DNA from: Snowella sp.
GTDB taxonomy: Bacteria; Cyanobacteriota; Cyanobacteriia; Cyanobacteriales; Microcystaceae
Direction: 5' to 3'
Length of the DNA: 46,476 bases
Assembly: GCA_003249095.1 (NCBI GenBank)
Contig: QBMS01000050.1
Coordinates: 19,353-65,828 of the forward strand
Below are positions 1 to 9,202 of the stretch, piece after piece (the first letter of the stretch is position 1; each line of letters begins with the position of its first letter). Both the position numbers and the translations under genes were made by a program. Under the pieces are notes generated by a model. That model ran no database searches. It saw nothing but the letters and a program-made list of their open reading frames with translations, and was not told the DNA's origin.

Positions 1-252
1 GATATTGTTGCTTTAACTGTTGACCTTCCTGAACATAACTTGCGACGTGGAGAAATTGGAACAGTAGTTGAACTATTAGCTAATGGTGCTGCCTTTGAAG
101 TTGAATTTAGTGATAATGATGGACAAACCTATGAATCTATCGGATTGCGTCCAGAACAATTCATTGTCTTAAAAGAATTTAAAAAAAGAGGTAATGTTAC
201 CCAACACTCTCCTAGAAAAGCTCAAAATATAGCCCATGTAACCAAAAACTAA
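1..252 (+). CDS. DUF4926-like small protein, 5' end outside window
   Basis: The reading frame is open from base 1, so the gene starts before the window. The first visible residues read DIVALTVDLPEHNL, followed by RRGEIGTVVELL and a GAAFEVEFSD segment. This pattern is typical of DUF4926, a small beta-rich domain often found in cyanobacteria beside toxin-antitoxin-like genes. A basic tail (KKRGNVTQHSPRK) follows the domain and is longer than usual. Function is unknown. A TTG at base 40 could be read as a start, but the domain clearly begins upstream of it, so the gene is treated as partial. Confidence 0.6.
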   Translation, partial: DIVALTVDLPEHNLRRGEIGTVVELLANGAAFEVEFSDNDGQTYESIGLRPEQFIVLKEFKKRGNVTQHSPRKAQNIAHVTKN

Positions 253-427
253 GCGATAGACAAGATTTAAGGTAAATATTATCTATAAATCTAATTCGGT
301 AGATCTGGAATTCTATCTTGATAAGCAGAATCGCGTTTCAGACAAAATCTCTCAGTGGAACCCTTTGAGTTTAAAAACGGTCAGCCATTGTTAGACTAGG
401 GAAATATTTCATCTTTTTTGGCGGTGC

Positions 428-3400
428 ATGGTTCATATCAAACGCATCGAACTGACCAACTTTAAATCCTTTGGTGGCACAACGGCCATTCCTTTTTTGC
501 CTGGCTTTACCGTCGTTTCTGGCCCCAATGGGTCGGGAAAATCCAATATTTTAGACGCACTCCTCTTTTGCCTGGGACTGGCAAGCTCCAAGGGAATGCG
601 GGCCGAACGTTTACCCGATTTGGTCAACCATACCCACACCAGCAATCGCCACAGCACCGAAGCCAATGTTTCCGTCACCTTTGATGTGTCAGATTTGGGG
701 GACGTTACCCAGATCATCGATGGGAATGAACAACCCAAGGAAACAGAAGCCGTCAAAATCAGCGAAGGAAAACCGATCAATATTAGTCGGGAATGGACGG
801 TGGCGAGACGATTAAAAGTCACCAAAAGCGGCAGTTATTCTTCCACCTATTCCATCAATGGAGAAACGGTTACAGCGACGGAATTGCAGGTCGAATTAAA
901 CCAATTGCGTATTTATCCCGAAGGTTATAACGTGGTGTTGCAGGGGGATGTGACGCGCATTATTACGATGAATGCGAAGGAAAGACGAGAGATTATCGAT
1001 GAATTAGCAGGGGTGGCTGAATTTGACCGTAAAATCGAAAAAACTAAGGAAACTCTAGAAGAAGTTCGGGACAGGGAAGATCGTTGTCGGATTATTGAAA
1101 CGGAATTAGCGCGATCGCTGGAAAGATTAGCGGCCGATCGCATTCAGGCTGAGAAATACCAAAAATTAAGGGCGCAAGTCCAGGAAAAACAACAATGGGA
1201 AATTGTTTTAAATTGGCAGTCCGTTCAACAGCAATTTGCCCGTGTCACCACTCAATTTCAGCAAGCAGAACAGGAAAATAATCGCTTAACAGAAAAATTA
1301 GGTCAGTTAGCAACTCAGATTGAAAAAACTCGCCAGGAATTTGAACAATTAAATGCTCAAGTTAAGGCATTAGGAGAAGAAGAACAATTATCTGTTGCTT
1401 CCCAATTAGCCACTCAAAAAGCTAAACGTCAACAGTTAGAACAACGCTATCAAGAATTAGCTAATTCTGCCCAACAACATCAAGGAAGTTTAGCGCAAAC
1501 TCGTCAAGAATTAGACCACTATCAACAGGATTTTTTACGATTAACCCAGGAAAAATCCCATTTTGAAAGCAATCTTTTACCCCAATTACAACGCGATCGA
1601 GATCAGCTTAGAGCTACGATTGAAGAATTACGGGAACAGTCCAACGCGATCGCCTCTGCGTCCGAAACCTGGGTGCAAGAACAAACGGCCCTCAGTCGTA
1701 AAATTGCCAATCTACAAGCAACCCTAACGCCCCAACGCACGGAACAAGCTCAACTACGGGAACGGGAAGAACAATTAGCAAAAATTATTAGTGAAACAAC
1801 TCAACGATTAACCCCAACAGAACAGGAATTAAGCCAGAAAGAAACTGAGGCCGCCCGTTTATCGGGTCAAATGGGAGGCATTACACAACACATTCAAACC
1901 CTAGCTCAACAACTCAGTGATAGCGAAACCGATCGCAGTTTATTGCAAGAAACCCAGAACCGTTTATTAACAGAACAACGGGAAAAACAACGTCAATTAG
2001 ATAAATTAGAAGCCACAAAACAGGCTCAGAGTGAAATCCAAGGAACCTATGCAACGCAAATGATTTTACAGTCCGATTTACCTGGGATTTGTGGACTCGT
2101 TGCCCAATTAGGACAGGTAGATCCGCGTTACCAACTCGCTTTAGAAATTGCTGCAGGGGCAAGATTAGGTTACGTGGTAGTAGAAGATGATGGCATTGCG
2201 GCGGCAGGAATTGAATTGTTAAAACACGCCAAAGCAGGCCGTGCCACGTTTTTACCTTTAACTAAAATTCGTCCCCCCCGTCACGGAAGCGTTAATTTAA
2301 ACTATGCCAAGGGTTATATTGATTTAGCAGTTAATTTGATTGATTGTGAACCCAAATATCAGGATATTTTTCTGTTTATTTACGGTAATACCCTCATTTT
2401 TGAAAGTATTGAAACTGCTCGTCCCCATTTAGGAAAACAACGTTTAGTTACCCTAGATGGCGATATTTTAGAAAGTAGTGGAGCGATGACAGGAGGCAGT
2501 AAACCTTCGCGGCCTTCGATTCGGTTTGGAGTGACAAAATTAGAAGAGTCGGCAGAACTGCGATCGCTGAAACAACGATTAAGTGATATTGAACGGGTGC
2601 AAGGACGGAACGATGAAGGGTTGGTGATGAAAGCCGCTCAGATCAAACAATTATCTCAGGAATTAACCGAAGTTCGACAAAGAGCAAGAGAAGACCAGTT
2701 AGAGTTACAACAACTCGAAAAAGACATTCAACGTCTCTCTAAACAGAAGAATGAATTCACTCAGCAACTCAATCAAAGTCGTCAGGATTTGGGGACAGTT
2801 CAACAACGATTAGCCATTTTAACGGCTCAAATCCCCCAATTAGAAACTGAGTTACAACAGGAACAACAAAAATTAACAGATTTAGAAAGCTCCCAAACCC
2901 ATCGAGAATGGCAAGAAATTCAAGCAATCATTAAAACCCAGGAAGTTCAGTTACAAGCCAAAGAAAAAGCCTTGCGAGAAGGTGAAATTCGCTTAACCGA
3001 TCTCCAGAATCAGACCCATCGCTTTGAAGAAAAAATCACTGAATCCCAAAAGCGCATTGAACTCAATCAAACCCAAACTGCCGAAATTACAACCCAACAG
3101 CAGACCTTAACCACTGAATTAAACACGATTAATGCAAAAATTAGCGAAACTGAAACTCTGTTAGCTCAACTCTCTAATCGCTTAGGAGAAACCAAAAAAG
3201 AACGCGATCGCTTAGAACAACTATTGCAATCTCAACAACATCAACACCAACAAATTATTTGGCAACTAGAAAAAATCGCCACCAGTCAAACGGAACGTCA
3301 AGCCAGTTTGCAGGCTTTGCAGGAAAAAATGACTGCCCAACAATCCGAGTTACCGAATCCCTTGCCGACCATTCCTTTATTAGGAAATTTCGATTCAGAA

Positions 3401-4060
3401 ACAGGAGATTATTCAGTTTTATTAGAAAATTTACAAAAGGAAATTCGTAATGGACAAAAGCGTTTAGAGGCAATGGAACCTGTCAATATGTTGGCCCTCG
3501 AAGAGCATGAAAAAACCCAAGCCCGATTATTAGAACTATCGGAAAAATTAGCCACCATTGAAGCCGAACGAACCGAATTATTATTACGAGTAGAAAATTT
3601 CACCACCCTCAGACAACGTTCCTTTAAAGATGCCTTTGATGCAGTGAATACAAATTTCCAAACGATTTTTGCCGAACTTTCCGAAGGGGACGGTTATTTA
3701 CAATTAGATAATGAGGAAGATCCTTTCAGTGGCGGATTAAATTTAGTGGCTCATCCCAAAGGGAAACCTGTGCAACGGTTAAGCTCTATGTCAGGAGGAG
3801 AAAAATCGTTAACGGCTTTGAGCTTTATTTTCGCTCTGCAACGGTATCGTCCTTCGCCTTTCTATGGCTTTGATGAAGTAGATATGTTTCTAGATGGAGC
3901 TAATGTGGAGAAATTATCGCGGATGGTTCAAAAACAAGCAAAACTCGCCCAATTTATCGTCGTTAGTCTGCGTCGTCCCATGATCGAAGCTTCTGAGCGG
4001 ACAATTGGGGTCACTCAAGCCAGGGGAGCGCATACCCAGGTTTTGGGGATTAAATTGTAG
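428..4060 (+). CDS. smc: Chromosome segregation ATPase SMC
   Basis: This 1210-aa protein has the full SMC architecture. The N-terminal ATPase half carries Walker A GPNGSGKSN at residues 32-40. A long Gln/Glu-rich coiled coil follows, then a hinge at roughly 550-690 starting at LPGICGLVAQLG, then the return coiled coil. The C-terminal half carries the signature SSMSGGEKS near residue 1120 and Walker B YGFDEVDMFLD near 1145. SMC dimers with ScpA and ScpB organise and help segregate the chromosome. Length matches the family. Walker B reads DEVDMFLD where most bacteria have DEVDAALD; this looks like a lineage variant because the acidic residues are kept. The start is the ATG giving MVHIKRIELTNFKSFG, the normal SMC N-terminus. 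It is the first gene of a run of plus-strand genes but is separated from them by a minus-strand tRNA. Confidence 0.97.
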   Translation: MVHIKRIELTNFKSFGGTTAIPFLPGFTVVSGPNGSGKSNILDALLFCLGLASSKGMRAERLPDLVNHTHTSNRHSTEANVSVTFDVSDLGDVTQIIDGNEQPKETEAVKISEGKPINISREWTVARRLKVTKSGSYSSTYSINGETVTATELQVELNQLRIYPEGYNVVLQGDVTRIITMNAKERREIIDELAGVAEFDRKIEKTKETLEEVRDREDRCRIIETELARSLERLAADRIQAEKYQKLRAQVQEKQQWEIVLNWQSVQQQFARVTTQFQQAEQENNRLTEKLGQLATQIEKTRQEFEQLNAQVKALGEEEQLSVASQLATQKAKRQQLEQRYQELANSAQQHQGSLAQTRQELDHYQQDFLRLTQEKSHFESNLLPQLQRDRDQLRATIEELREQSNAIASASETWVQEQTALSRKIANLQATLTPQRTEQAQLREREEQLAKIISETTQRLTPTEQELSQKETEAARLSGQMGGITQHIQTLAQQLSDSETDRSLLQETQNRLLTEQREKQRQLDKLEATKQAQSEIQGTYATQMILQSDLPGICGLVAQLGQVDPRYQLALEIAAGARLGYVVVEDDGIAAAGIELLKHAKAGRATFLPLTKIRPPRHGSVNLNYAKGYIDLAVNLIDCEPKYQDIFLFIYGNTLIFESIETARPHLGKQRLVTLDGDILESSGAMTGGSKPSRPSIRFGVTKLEESAELRSLKQRLSDIERVQGRNDEGLVMKAAQIKQLSQELTEVRQRAREDQLELQQLEKDIQRLSKQKNEFTQQLNQSRQDLGTVQQRLAILTAQIPQLETELQQEQQKLTDLESSQTHREWQEIQAIIKTQEVQLQAKEKALREGEIRLTDLQNQTHRFEEKITESQKRIELNQTQTAEITTQQQTLTTELNTINAKISETETLLAQLSNRLGETKKERDRLEQLLQSQQHQHQQIIWQLEKIATSQTERQASLQALQEKMTAQQSELPNPLPTIPLLGNFDSETGDYSVLLENLQKEIRNGQKRLEAMEPVNMLALEEHEKTQARLLELSEKLATIEAERTELLLRVENFTTLRQRSFKDAFDAVNTNFQTIFAELSEGDGYLQLDNEEDPFSGGLNLVAHPKGKPVQRLSSMSGGEKSLTALSFIFALQRYRPSPFYGFDEVDMFLDGANVEKLSRMVQKQAKLAQFIVVSLRRPMIEASERTIGVTQARGAHTQVLGIKL

Positions 4061-4167
4061 GGAGGGAGATGATTGAATAACTCGAAAAATCTTGATGGGA
4101 CTTAAGCTACCTCCCCTTCAAGATCGAATACTGAATTTGTTTAAGTCCTAAATATTCAGACTTTGTA

Positions 4168-4254
4168 CGGAGAGGGAGGGATTCGAACCCTCGTTAAAGT
4201 TACCCCTAAACAGCATTTCCAGTGCTGCGCCTTCAACCACTCGGCCACCTCTCC
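4168..4254 (-). tRNA. tRNA-Ser (anticodon GGA)
   Basis: On the minus strand the acceptor stem GGAGAGG pairs perfectly with CCTCTCC. The anticodon stem CAGCA/TGCTG encloses the loop CTGGAAA, giving anticodon GGA (UCC and UCU serine codons). A long variable arm, typical of class II tRNA-Ser, precedes a T arm with GGTTCGAATCC. The discriminator base is G, as expected for serine. The 3' CCA is not encoded. The gene lies between smc and the ferredoxin gene in the opposite orientation. Confidence 0.95.
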
Positions 4255-4320
4255 TGGTGGGTCACAGCTTTACATCATACAATAGATAATGGCCGATCAC
4301 TCAAATTAATTCAAAAAACT

Positions 4321-4689
4321 ATGACTCGCTCCTATCAAATTCGGATTCATCACCGCCAAACCGAGGAATCCTACACCCTATCTGTGCCTGAAGATCGCTA
4401 TATTCTTCACAGTGTAGAAGCCCAGGGCTATAAATTACCGTTTTCCTGCCGCAATGGAGCTTGTACGAGTTGTGCCGTTCGTATTCTGTCGGGAGAGGTG
4501 GATCAACCTGAAGCGATGGGACTTTCTCCCGAATTACAAAAAAAAGGTTACGCGCTTTTATGCGTGAGTTATCCCTGCTCTGATCTGGAAGTGGAAACCC
4601 AGGATGAGGATGAGGTTTATGAATTACAATTTGGTCGCTATTTTGGCCGTGGGAAGGTACGTTTTGGCCTACCCTTAGATGAAGATTAG
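4321..4689 (+). CDS. Plant-type [2Fe-2S] ferredoxin with C-terminal extension
   Basis: The 122-aa protein has the plant-type cluster motif C-x4-C-x2-C-x29-C at Cys43, 48, 51 and 81, within SCRNGACTSCAVRILSG and LLCVSYPC. It continues about 25 residues past a standard PetF, ending in GRYFGRGKVRFGLPLDED. It carries electrons as a soluble one-electron carrier. The C-terminal extension resembles the FdC-type ferredoxins of cyanobacteria and plastids rather than PetF1; the exact subtype is an inference. The ATG at 4321 is chosen because an upstream in-frame ATG at 4222 lies inside the tRNA gene and adds unrelated residues. Confidence 0.9.
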   Translation: MTRSYQIRIHHRQTEESYTLSVPEDRYILHSVEAQGYKLPFSCRNGACTSCAVRILSGEVDQPEAMGLSPELQKKGYALLCVSYPCSDLEVETQDEDEVYELQFGRYFGRGKVRFGLPLDED

Positions 4690-4780
4690 TCTGTTAGCCA
4701 CTGTTTTCTAGTATTCGTTGTTTAAATTCCGTTGACTAATTTTTCCTTGTTTTTTTAACTTTTAACCTAAAATCTGCCCC

Positions 4781-5623
4781 ATGACCTTTGATCAACAGAA
4801 TTTATTAAACTTTTTGGATATTGCGACCGAATCCGTTTTGGCGGCGGGGGCGGTACTTGAAGATCTCTATGGAAAATTAAAGGCGATCGCCGAAAAAGGT
4901 CGGCCAGGGGATTTGGTCACAGAGGCAGATAAAAAAGCAGAATCGATTATTCTAGACATCATTGCTCGCCATTGTCCCGATCATGCGATTTTAGCCGAAG
5001 AATCGGGCTATTTAGGGGATCAAACCGCCAATCCCTATCTTTGGGCGATCGACCCCCTGGATGGAACCACTAATTATGCTCATGGTTATCCTGTCGCCTG
5101 TGTCTCCGTCGGGTTGATGATTGCAGGAATCCCCCAGGTCGGTGCGATCTATAATCCCTTTCGGCAAGAGTTATTTCGCGGAGCGAAGGGGCTAGGAGCA
5201 ACCCTTAATCGTCGTCCGATTCGCGTTTCCCAGACAACAAGCTTGGAGAAAAGTCTTTTAGTGTCGGGCTTTGCCTATGACCGTCGAGAAACCCTTGATA
5301 ATAATTATGCAGAATTTTGTCATTTGACCCATTTAACCCAGGGCGTTCGCCGTAGTGGTTCTGCCGCACTGGATTTGGCGGACGTGGCCTGTGGACGATT
5401 GGAGGGATACTGGGAACGGGGAATCAAAGCTTGGGACATTGTGGCGGGCGTTGTTATCCTAGAAGAAGCAGGCGGAATGGTCACCAGTTATGACAATCAT
5501 TCGTTAGACATTCAATCAGGACGAATTTTAGCGACTAATGGTTTAATTCATCAGGAATTAAGTCAGTCTTTACTCTATTCTGCCGATTGGTTTACTGGTT
5601 TCTTAGATAAAAAACTTAATTAA
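4781..5623 (+). CDS. Inositol monophosphatase family protein
   Basis: The 280-aa protein carries all the signatures of the metal-dependent sugar phosphatase superfamily: EADKKAE near residue 48, AEESG at 72-76, DPLDGTTNYAHG from residue 91, and KAWDIVAGVVILEEAGG near 215. These supply the Glu and Asp residues that hold Mg2+. Members dephosphorylate inositol phosphates, or in some bacteria histidinol phosphate or 3'-phosphoadenosine phosphate. Substrate cannot be settled from sequence. Because hisZ lies two genes downstream, a histidinol-phosphatase role is conceivable but speculative. Confidence 0.92.
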   Translation: MTFDQQNLLNFLDIATESVLAAGAVLEDLYGKLKAIAEKGRPGDLVTEADKKAESIILDIIARHCPDHAILAEESGYLGDQTANPYLWAIDPLDGTTNYAHGYPVACVSVGLMIAGIPQVGAIYNPFRQELFRGAKGLGATLNRRPIRVSQTTSLEKSLLVSGFAYDRRETLDNNYAEFCHLTHLTQGVRRSGSAALDLADVACGRLEGYWERGIKAWDIVAGVVILEEAGGMVTSYDNHSLDIQSGRILATNGLIHQELSQSLLYSADWFTGFLDKKLN

Positions 5624-5718
5624 CTTACTGAAAATATGATTTTTAATCAAAAAAGTTAGGCATTTTTTGAAATGTAGTAAACAATGAAATAGGGGTTCGG
5701 AATTAAGTACGAGGAATA

Positions 5719-6660
5719 ATGGTAGAGTTTCCAATTCAGCAAGGACTATTTAAATATAATGTGATGGACTATCACGCTATTTTGGGAACACCGTTAGATA
5801 TGGGAGCGCCAGAGATTCGTCAACGCTATTTGAAAATTGCCTATTTTCTTCACCCTGATACCTGTAAATTAGAAAGTACCGCCGATAAAAAACGAGCGAT
5901 TAAGCTTTTTTCTAAATTAGTCAATCCTGCCTACGAGATTTTGTCACGGGAGAGTAGTCGAACGGAGCAGGTTTTAATCATTTCCGAAATTGCCAGGGGG
6001 CTGGCTCCAGAAAAAGATAAAATTACGTTGGCCCATGAAGATGGTCAAAAACTCTTGAGAGCAACAAATAATTTAGATTTAGTTTATCGTCAACTTCTAC
6101 ACCCTTTGATTACGGATCTTTATAAGGATTTAGACAATATTTTTCAAAGAGTCGCCTATATTAGCGAGTTAAATCTAATTTATCTGATGATGAAGTCGGA
6201 ACAACCAATTTCGTCTAAACCCTCGTCCCCAACGATGGTTTCTGCGTCTCTCCGTCCGAGAGTGGATGCAACGATTGTGACCGAAACGTCTCCTGGGAAG
6301 GAAGAGCCGAAAAAAGAAACCCCTAAAATTCCGCCCCAGGAAATTTATTACCGACGAGCGAAGGAAAAGTATGATCAGAACAGTTATTCTGAGGCGATCG
6401 CGGAATTGAGAGAAGTCTTAAAAATTGATCCCAGGGATAGTAAATCCCATTGTTTATTGGGCTTGTGTTATCTAAAAAGCAAAATGGCCACAATGGCAAA
6501 AGTCCACATTACGATGGCTTTAGAGATTAATCCGAGCGATCCATTGAATATCCTGGCAAAAAAAGAACTGGATAAGGTGCTTCCCCCCGATGATAAGAAA
6601 GATAGTAAATCTACGAAGTCGGGATTTTTTGGGGGATTTTTTGGGGGCAAGAAAAAGTAG
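5719..6660 (+). CDS. J-domain and TPR-repeat protein
   Basis: The 313-aa protein has an N-terminal J domain beginning at about residue 18 (YHAILGTPLDMGAPEIRQRY) with the HPD tripeptide at 45-47, which stimulates Hsp70 (DnaK) ATPase. A low-complexity linker rich in Pro, Lys and Glu (about 170-205) leads to two TPR motifs at about 210-280 (SEAIAELREVLKIDP; AKVHITMALEINPSD). The C-terminus is GFFGGFFGGKKK, an odd hydrophobic-basic tail that might touch membranes. There is no Gly/Phe or zinc-finger region, so it is not DnaJ itself. The ATG at 5719 has GAGG four bases upstream. An inner ATG at 5764 would still keep the J domain. Confidence 0.85.
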   Translation: MVEFPIQQGLFKYNVMDYHAILGTPLDMGAPEIRQRYLKIAYFLHPDTCKLESTADKKRAIKLFSKLVNPAYEILSRESSRTEQVLIISEIARGLAPEKDKITLAHEDGQKLLRATNNLDLVYRQLLHPLITDLYKDLDNIFQRVAYISELNLIYLMMKSEQPISSKPSSPTMVSASLRPRVDATIVTETSPGKEEPKKETPKIPPQEIYYRRAKEKYDQNSYSEAIAELREVLKIDPRDSKSHCLLGLCYLKSKMATMAKVHITMALEINPSDPLNILAKKELDKVLPPDDKKDSKSTKSGFFGGFFGGKKK

Positions 6661-6716
6661 AATAGGGTAACTTGCCCCTGATTAAAAATTTTTGGCTTAC
6701 TATTGTGACCTCCTCT

Positions 6717-7937
6717 ATGATTCATCAACCACCCGCAGGAGCGAGGGATCTACTGCCCGTCGAAGTCGCTCAAAAAGCGTGGATTAATAACCGCCTACAG
6801 GATATTTTTCAAGGTTGGGGCTATCAGCGCATTGTGACATCCACTTTGGAATGGCTGGATACCCTGATTGCAGGGGGCGCGATTGAACCGTCAACGGTGA
6901 TCCAACTCCAGGATAGTTCGGCGGGAAATTTGGGATTGCGTCCTGAATTAACGGCTTCCATTGCACGGGCGGCAGTCACTCGTATGTCCGATAGTATTTA
7001 TCCCCAACGCCTTTGTTATCGGGCGAATGTCTTTCGCAAACCGCCTGTGGGTTATCACGGTCGCCAATTGGAATTTTACCAAGCGGGGGTAGAATTGCTA
7101 TTTGTCGGTGGGGTGATGGCGGATGCGGAAATGTTGCTCTTGATGGCCGATGGTTTAAAAGCGCTAGGTATTCCCCAGTGGCAAGTCATTGTGGGAGAAG
7201 CGGGTCTGACGCGATCGCTGTTGTCTCGATTGACCGAGCCTTTACAAACAGAAGTTCGGGAATGTCTGATCGACCTAGATTACGTCAAACTCAGCAATTT
7301 AAATTATCCGACCGTCGAGTTAAAAGATTGGGCTTTACAATTATTTGATTTACGGGGAGAAGCCGAAACAGTTCTAGAAACCGTTTCCCAATTGAACTTA
7401 GATTCTGCAAGTCAGGAAAGAATTAAAAACTTAAAATCTTTGGTTGAAATCATCCGCCAGAGCGATCAATCCCAAATTTCCCTAATTTTAGATCTCAGTT
7501 GGCTACAACCCTTTGACTACTACACAGGTATTGTTTTTCAAGCGGTTAGTGTTGCGGGCAACCAATCCCATATTTTGGGACAGGGGGGGCGTTATGACCA
7601 ATTATTAGGGCTTTATCATCCCCAGAAAAAATCCTTACCAGGGATTGGATTTTCTCTCAATATTGAGGATTTACACGCCTGTTTACTGCCAACGGAACAT
7701 CTCCCCAAAACCACACCCCTGATTGACTGTTTGGTGATTCCCCTTTCTACGGAAGATCGTAGCCAGGCGTTTCGTTATGCCCAGTCTTTACGGGATGCCC
7801 AGCCTACTTTACGGGTGGAATTAGAGTTAGGCGATCGCGCTATGGACGAAATTCGTGCCTATGCCCGTAATGCCCAAATTAAACAATTAGCCTGGATCAA
7901 TACCGAGGGAGCCGTAAAAACAGAAATAATAGCTTAA
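6717..7937 (+). CDS. hisZ: ATP phosphoribosyltransferase regulatory subunit HisZ
   Basis: The 406-aa protein is a class II aminoacyl-tRNA-synthetase-like fold related to HisRS. Visible elements are the N-terminal PAGARDLLPVEVAQK, a motif-2-like stretch CYRANVFRKPPVGYHG, and a motif-3-like stretch GQGGRYDQLLGLY. The HisRS anticodon-binding domain is replaced by a diverged C-terminus. Such proteins are HisZ, which forms a hetero-octamer with the short HisG and gives histidine feedback control over the first step of histidine synthesis. hisG is not in this window. The ATG at 6717 gives the usual MIHQPPAGARDLLP start; an upstream TTG at 6672 is unlikely. Confidence 0.9.
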   Translation: MIHQPPAGARDLLPVEVAQKAWINNRLQDIFQGWGYQRIVTSTLEWLDTLIAGGAIEPSTVIQLQDSSAGNLGLRPELTASIARAAVTRMSDSIYPQRLCYRANVFRKPPVGYHGRQLEFYQAGVELLFVGGVMADAEMLLLMADGLKALGIPQWQVIVGEAGLTRSLLSRLTEPLQTEVRECLIDLDYVKLSNLNYPTVELKDWALQLFDLRGEAETVLETVSQLNLDSASQERIKNLKSLVEIIRQSDQSQISLILDLSWLQPFDYYTGIVFQAVSVAGNQSHILGQGGRYDQLLGLYHPQKKSLPGIGFSLNIEDLHACLLPTEHLPKTTPLIDCLVIPLSTEDRSQAFRYAQSLRDAQPTLRVELELGDRAMDEIRAYARNAQIKQLAWINTEGAVKTEIIA

Positions 7938-7957
7938 AAAAACATTGAATTAATGTT
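7936..7957 (-). terminator. Weak rho-independent terminator after cutA
   Basis: On the minus strand AACATT pairs with AATGTT around a 5-nt loop and is followed by a run of seven T. The stem is all A/T-rich, so strength is doubtful. It sits about 25 nt past the cutA stop, between the convergent hisZ and cutA genes. Confidence 0.4.
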
Positions 7958-7980
7958 GAATTCATGCCTAAGCGTCAATT

Positions 7981-8310
7981 TTAATTCAAAATATCACTCA
8001 GCCAAGCTAAATAGGATTCAGAACCAGACACAATCGGTAGGGCGATAATTTCAGGAACTTCGTAGGAATGAATTTCTTGGATTCTGCTGGATAATTCTGA
8101 AAATTTAGCGAGATTTGTTTTGATGATTAACTGAAATTCTGATTCCTGCTGAATACGGCCTTGCCATTGATAAATGGACTGCACAGGAAAAACATTGACA
8201 CAGGCGGCTAATTTTTCCTCAATCAACATCGTCGCGATCGCCGTTGCCTCAGCTTGAGAAGCGGCGGTAACGAGTACCACACTATAGCCCGTAGAATTGA
8301 GCGCATCCAT
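7981..8310 (-). CDS. cutA: Divalent-cation tolerance protein CutA1
   Basis: The 109-aa protein matches CutA1 over its whole length: VVLVTAASQAEATAIA at the N-terminus, EEKLAACVNVFPVQSIYQW in the middle, then a trimer-forming ferredoxin-like fold ending with HSYEVPEIIALPIVSGS and YLAWL. CutA1 forms very stable trimers that bind copper; the physiological role in cyanobacteria is unsettled. The ATG at 8310 is chosen because a start at 8331 would add seven non-homologous residues and overlap the upstream pentapeptide gene. The two genes are 10 nt apart and could be co-transcribed. Confidence 0.93.
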   Translation of the reverse strand: MDALNSTGYSVVLVTAASQAEATAIATMLIEEKLAACVNVFPVQSIYQWQGRIQQESEFQLIIKTNLAKFSELSSRIQEIHSYEVPEIIALPIVSGSESYLAWLSDILN

Positions 8311-8320
8311 AGAAAAATCC

Positions 8321-9202
8321 TTACATCGCAAAACCAGGATTGAAGAGAGACATAGCAGACATTTGCTCAGCTAAACTCAGCGTTTTCCCTGAATAATCTT
8401 CTTTCTTCAAAATATTGGCTTGATTTTCAAAGATAATAGCTTCATTCAGATTAGTTCCCTGCAAAATTGCGTCATCTAAAATTGCATGGGTAAAGTTTGC
8501 TCCTTCTAAATTAGCTTCCGTAAGATTCGCGCCCGCCAAATTGGCCCCTGTCAGATTTGCATTTCTCAGATTAGTCCTTTGCAGATTTGCCTCTTGGAGA
8601 TTTGCGCCCTGTAACTGACCTCTCACCAGTCGAGCATCACTGAGATTCACTCCTTCTAAATTAGCCTTCTGGAGATCCACCTCTCTCATCAAAGCCCGAC
8701 TAAAATTCGTCTCCCAGAAAGAAGTTTCCGTCAGAATCGCGCCACTTAAGCGAGCTTCTTGCAGATTCGCCCAATTAAAATTAGCTTTTTGTAGGTTTGC
8801 ATCCCGTAGGTTGACTCCCAGCAAATTCGCACCACTCAGATTCGCTTGCCGTAAATCGGCCCCCCGTAGATTGGTGTAGGACACATTCGCGCCACTCAGA
8901 CGAGTACCCACCAAACTCGATTTGACTAAAAAAGCTCCCGTCAAATCTGCCCTCGTTAAATCGGCCTCATCTAAACAAGCTTGATTTAATTTGGCGTAGG
9001 TGAGGTCGGCCCAATTGAGCTGAACCCGACTTAGGTTAGATTTCGTTAAAAAAGCTCGACTTAGATTGGTGCCAATGAGATTCGAGTCTGCTAGATTCAC
9101 CGAGATCAGCATGACCTGGGACAAGTAAGAACCTTGAAGGTTTATTTTCGGAAAATCTCGCAGACCTTTTTCGTAAGATCGAAGAAAATCATTAATCTTC
9201 AT
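8321..9202 (-). CDS. Pentapeptide-repeat protein
   Basis: The 293-aa protein is almost entirely A(D/N)Lxx pentapeptide repeats, roughly from residue 22 to 255 (for example ANLSGANLLGVNLRDANLQ and ANLTGANLAGANLTEANLEG). These fold into a right-handed quadrilateral beta-helix. No signal peptide, kinase or other domain is attached. The C-terminal 35 residues (ILKKEDYSGKTLSLAEQMS) are non-repeat. Cyanobacteria carry dozens of such genes and most have no known role. It lies directly upstream of cutA on the same strand. Confidence 0.93.
   Translation of the reverse strand: MKINDFLRSYEKGLRDFPKINLQGSYLSQVMLISVNLADSNLIGTNLSRAFLTKSNLSRVQLNWADLTYAKLNQACLDEADLTRADLTGAFLVKSSLVGTRLSGANVSYTNLRGADLRQANLSGANLLGVNLRDANLQKANFNWANLQEARLSGAILTETSFWETNFSRALMREVDLQKANLEGVNLSDARLVRGQLQGANLQEANLQRTNLRNANLTGANLAGANLTEANLEGANFTHAILDDAILQGTNLNEAIIFENQANILKKEDYSGKTLSLAEQMSAMSLFNPGFAM

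Noticed and set aside
6717-7937. Histidyl-tRNA synthetase (HisS)
   Set aside because: The anticodon-binding domain is absent or diverged and the motifs fit HisZ better.
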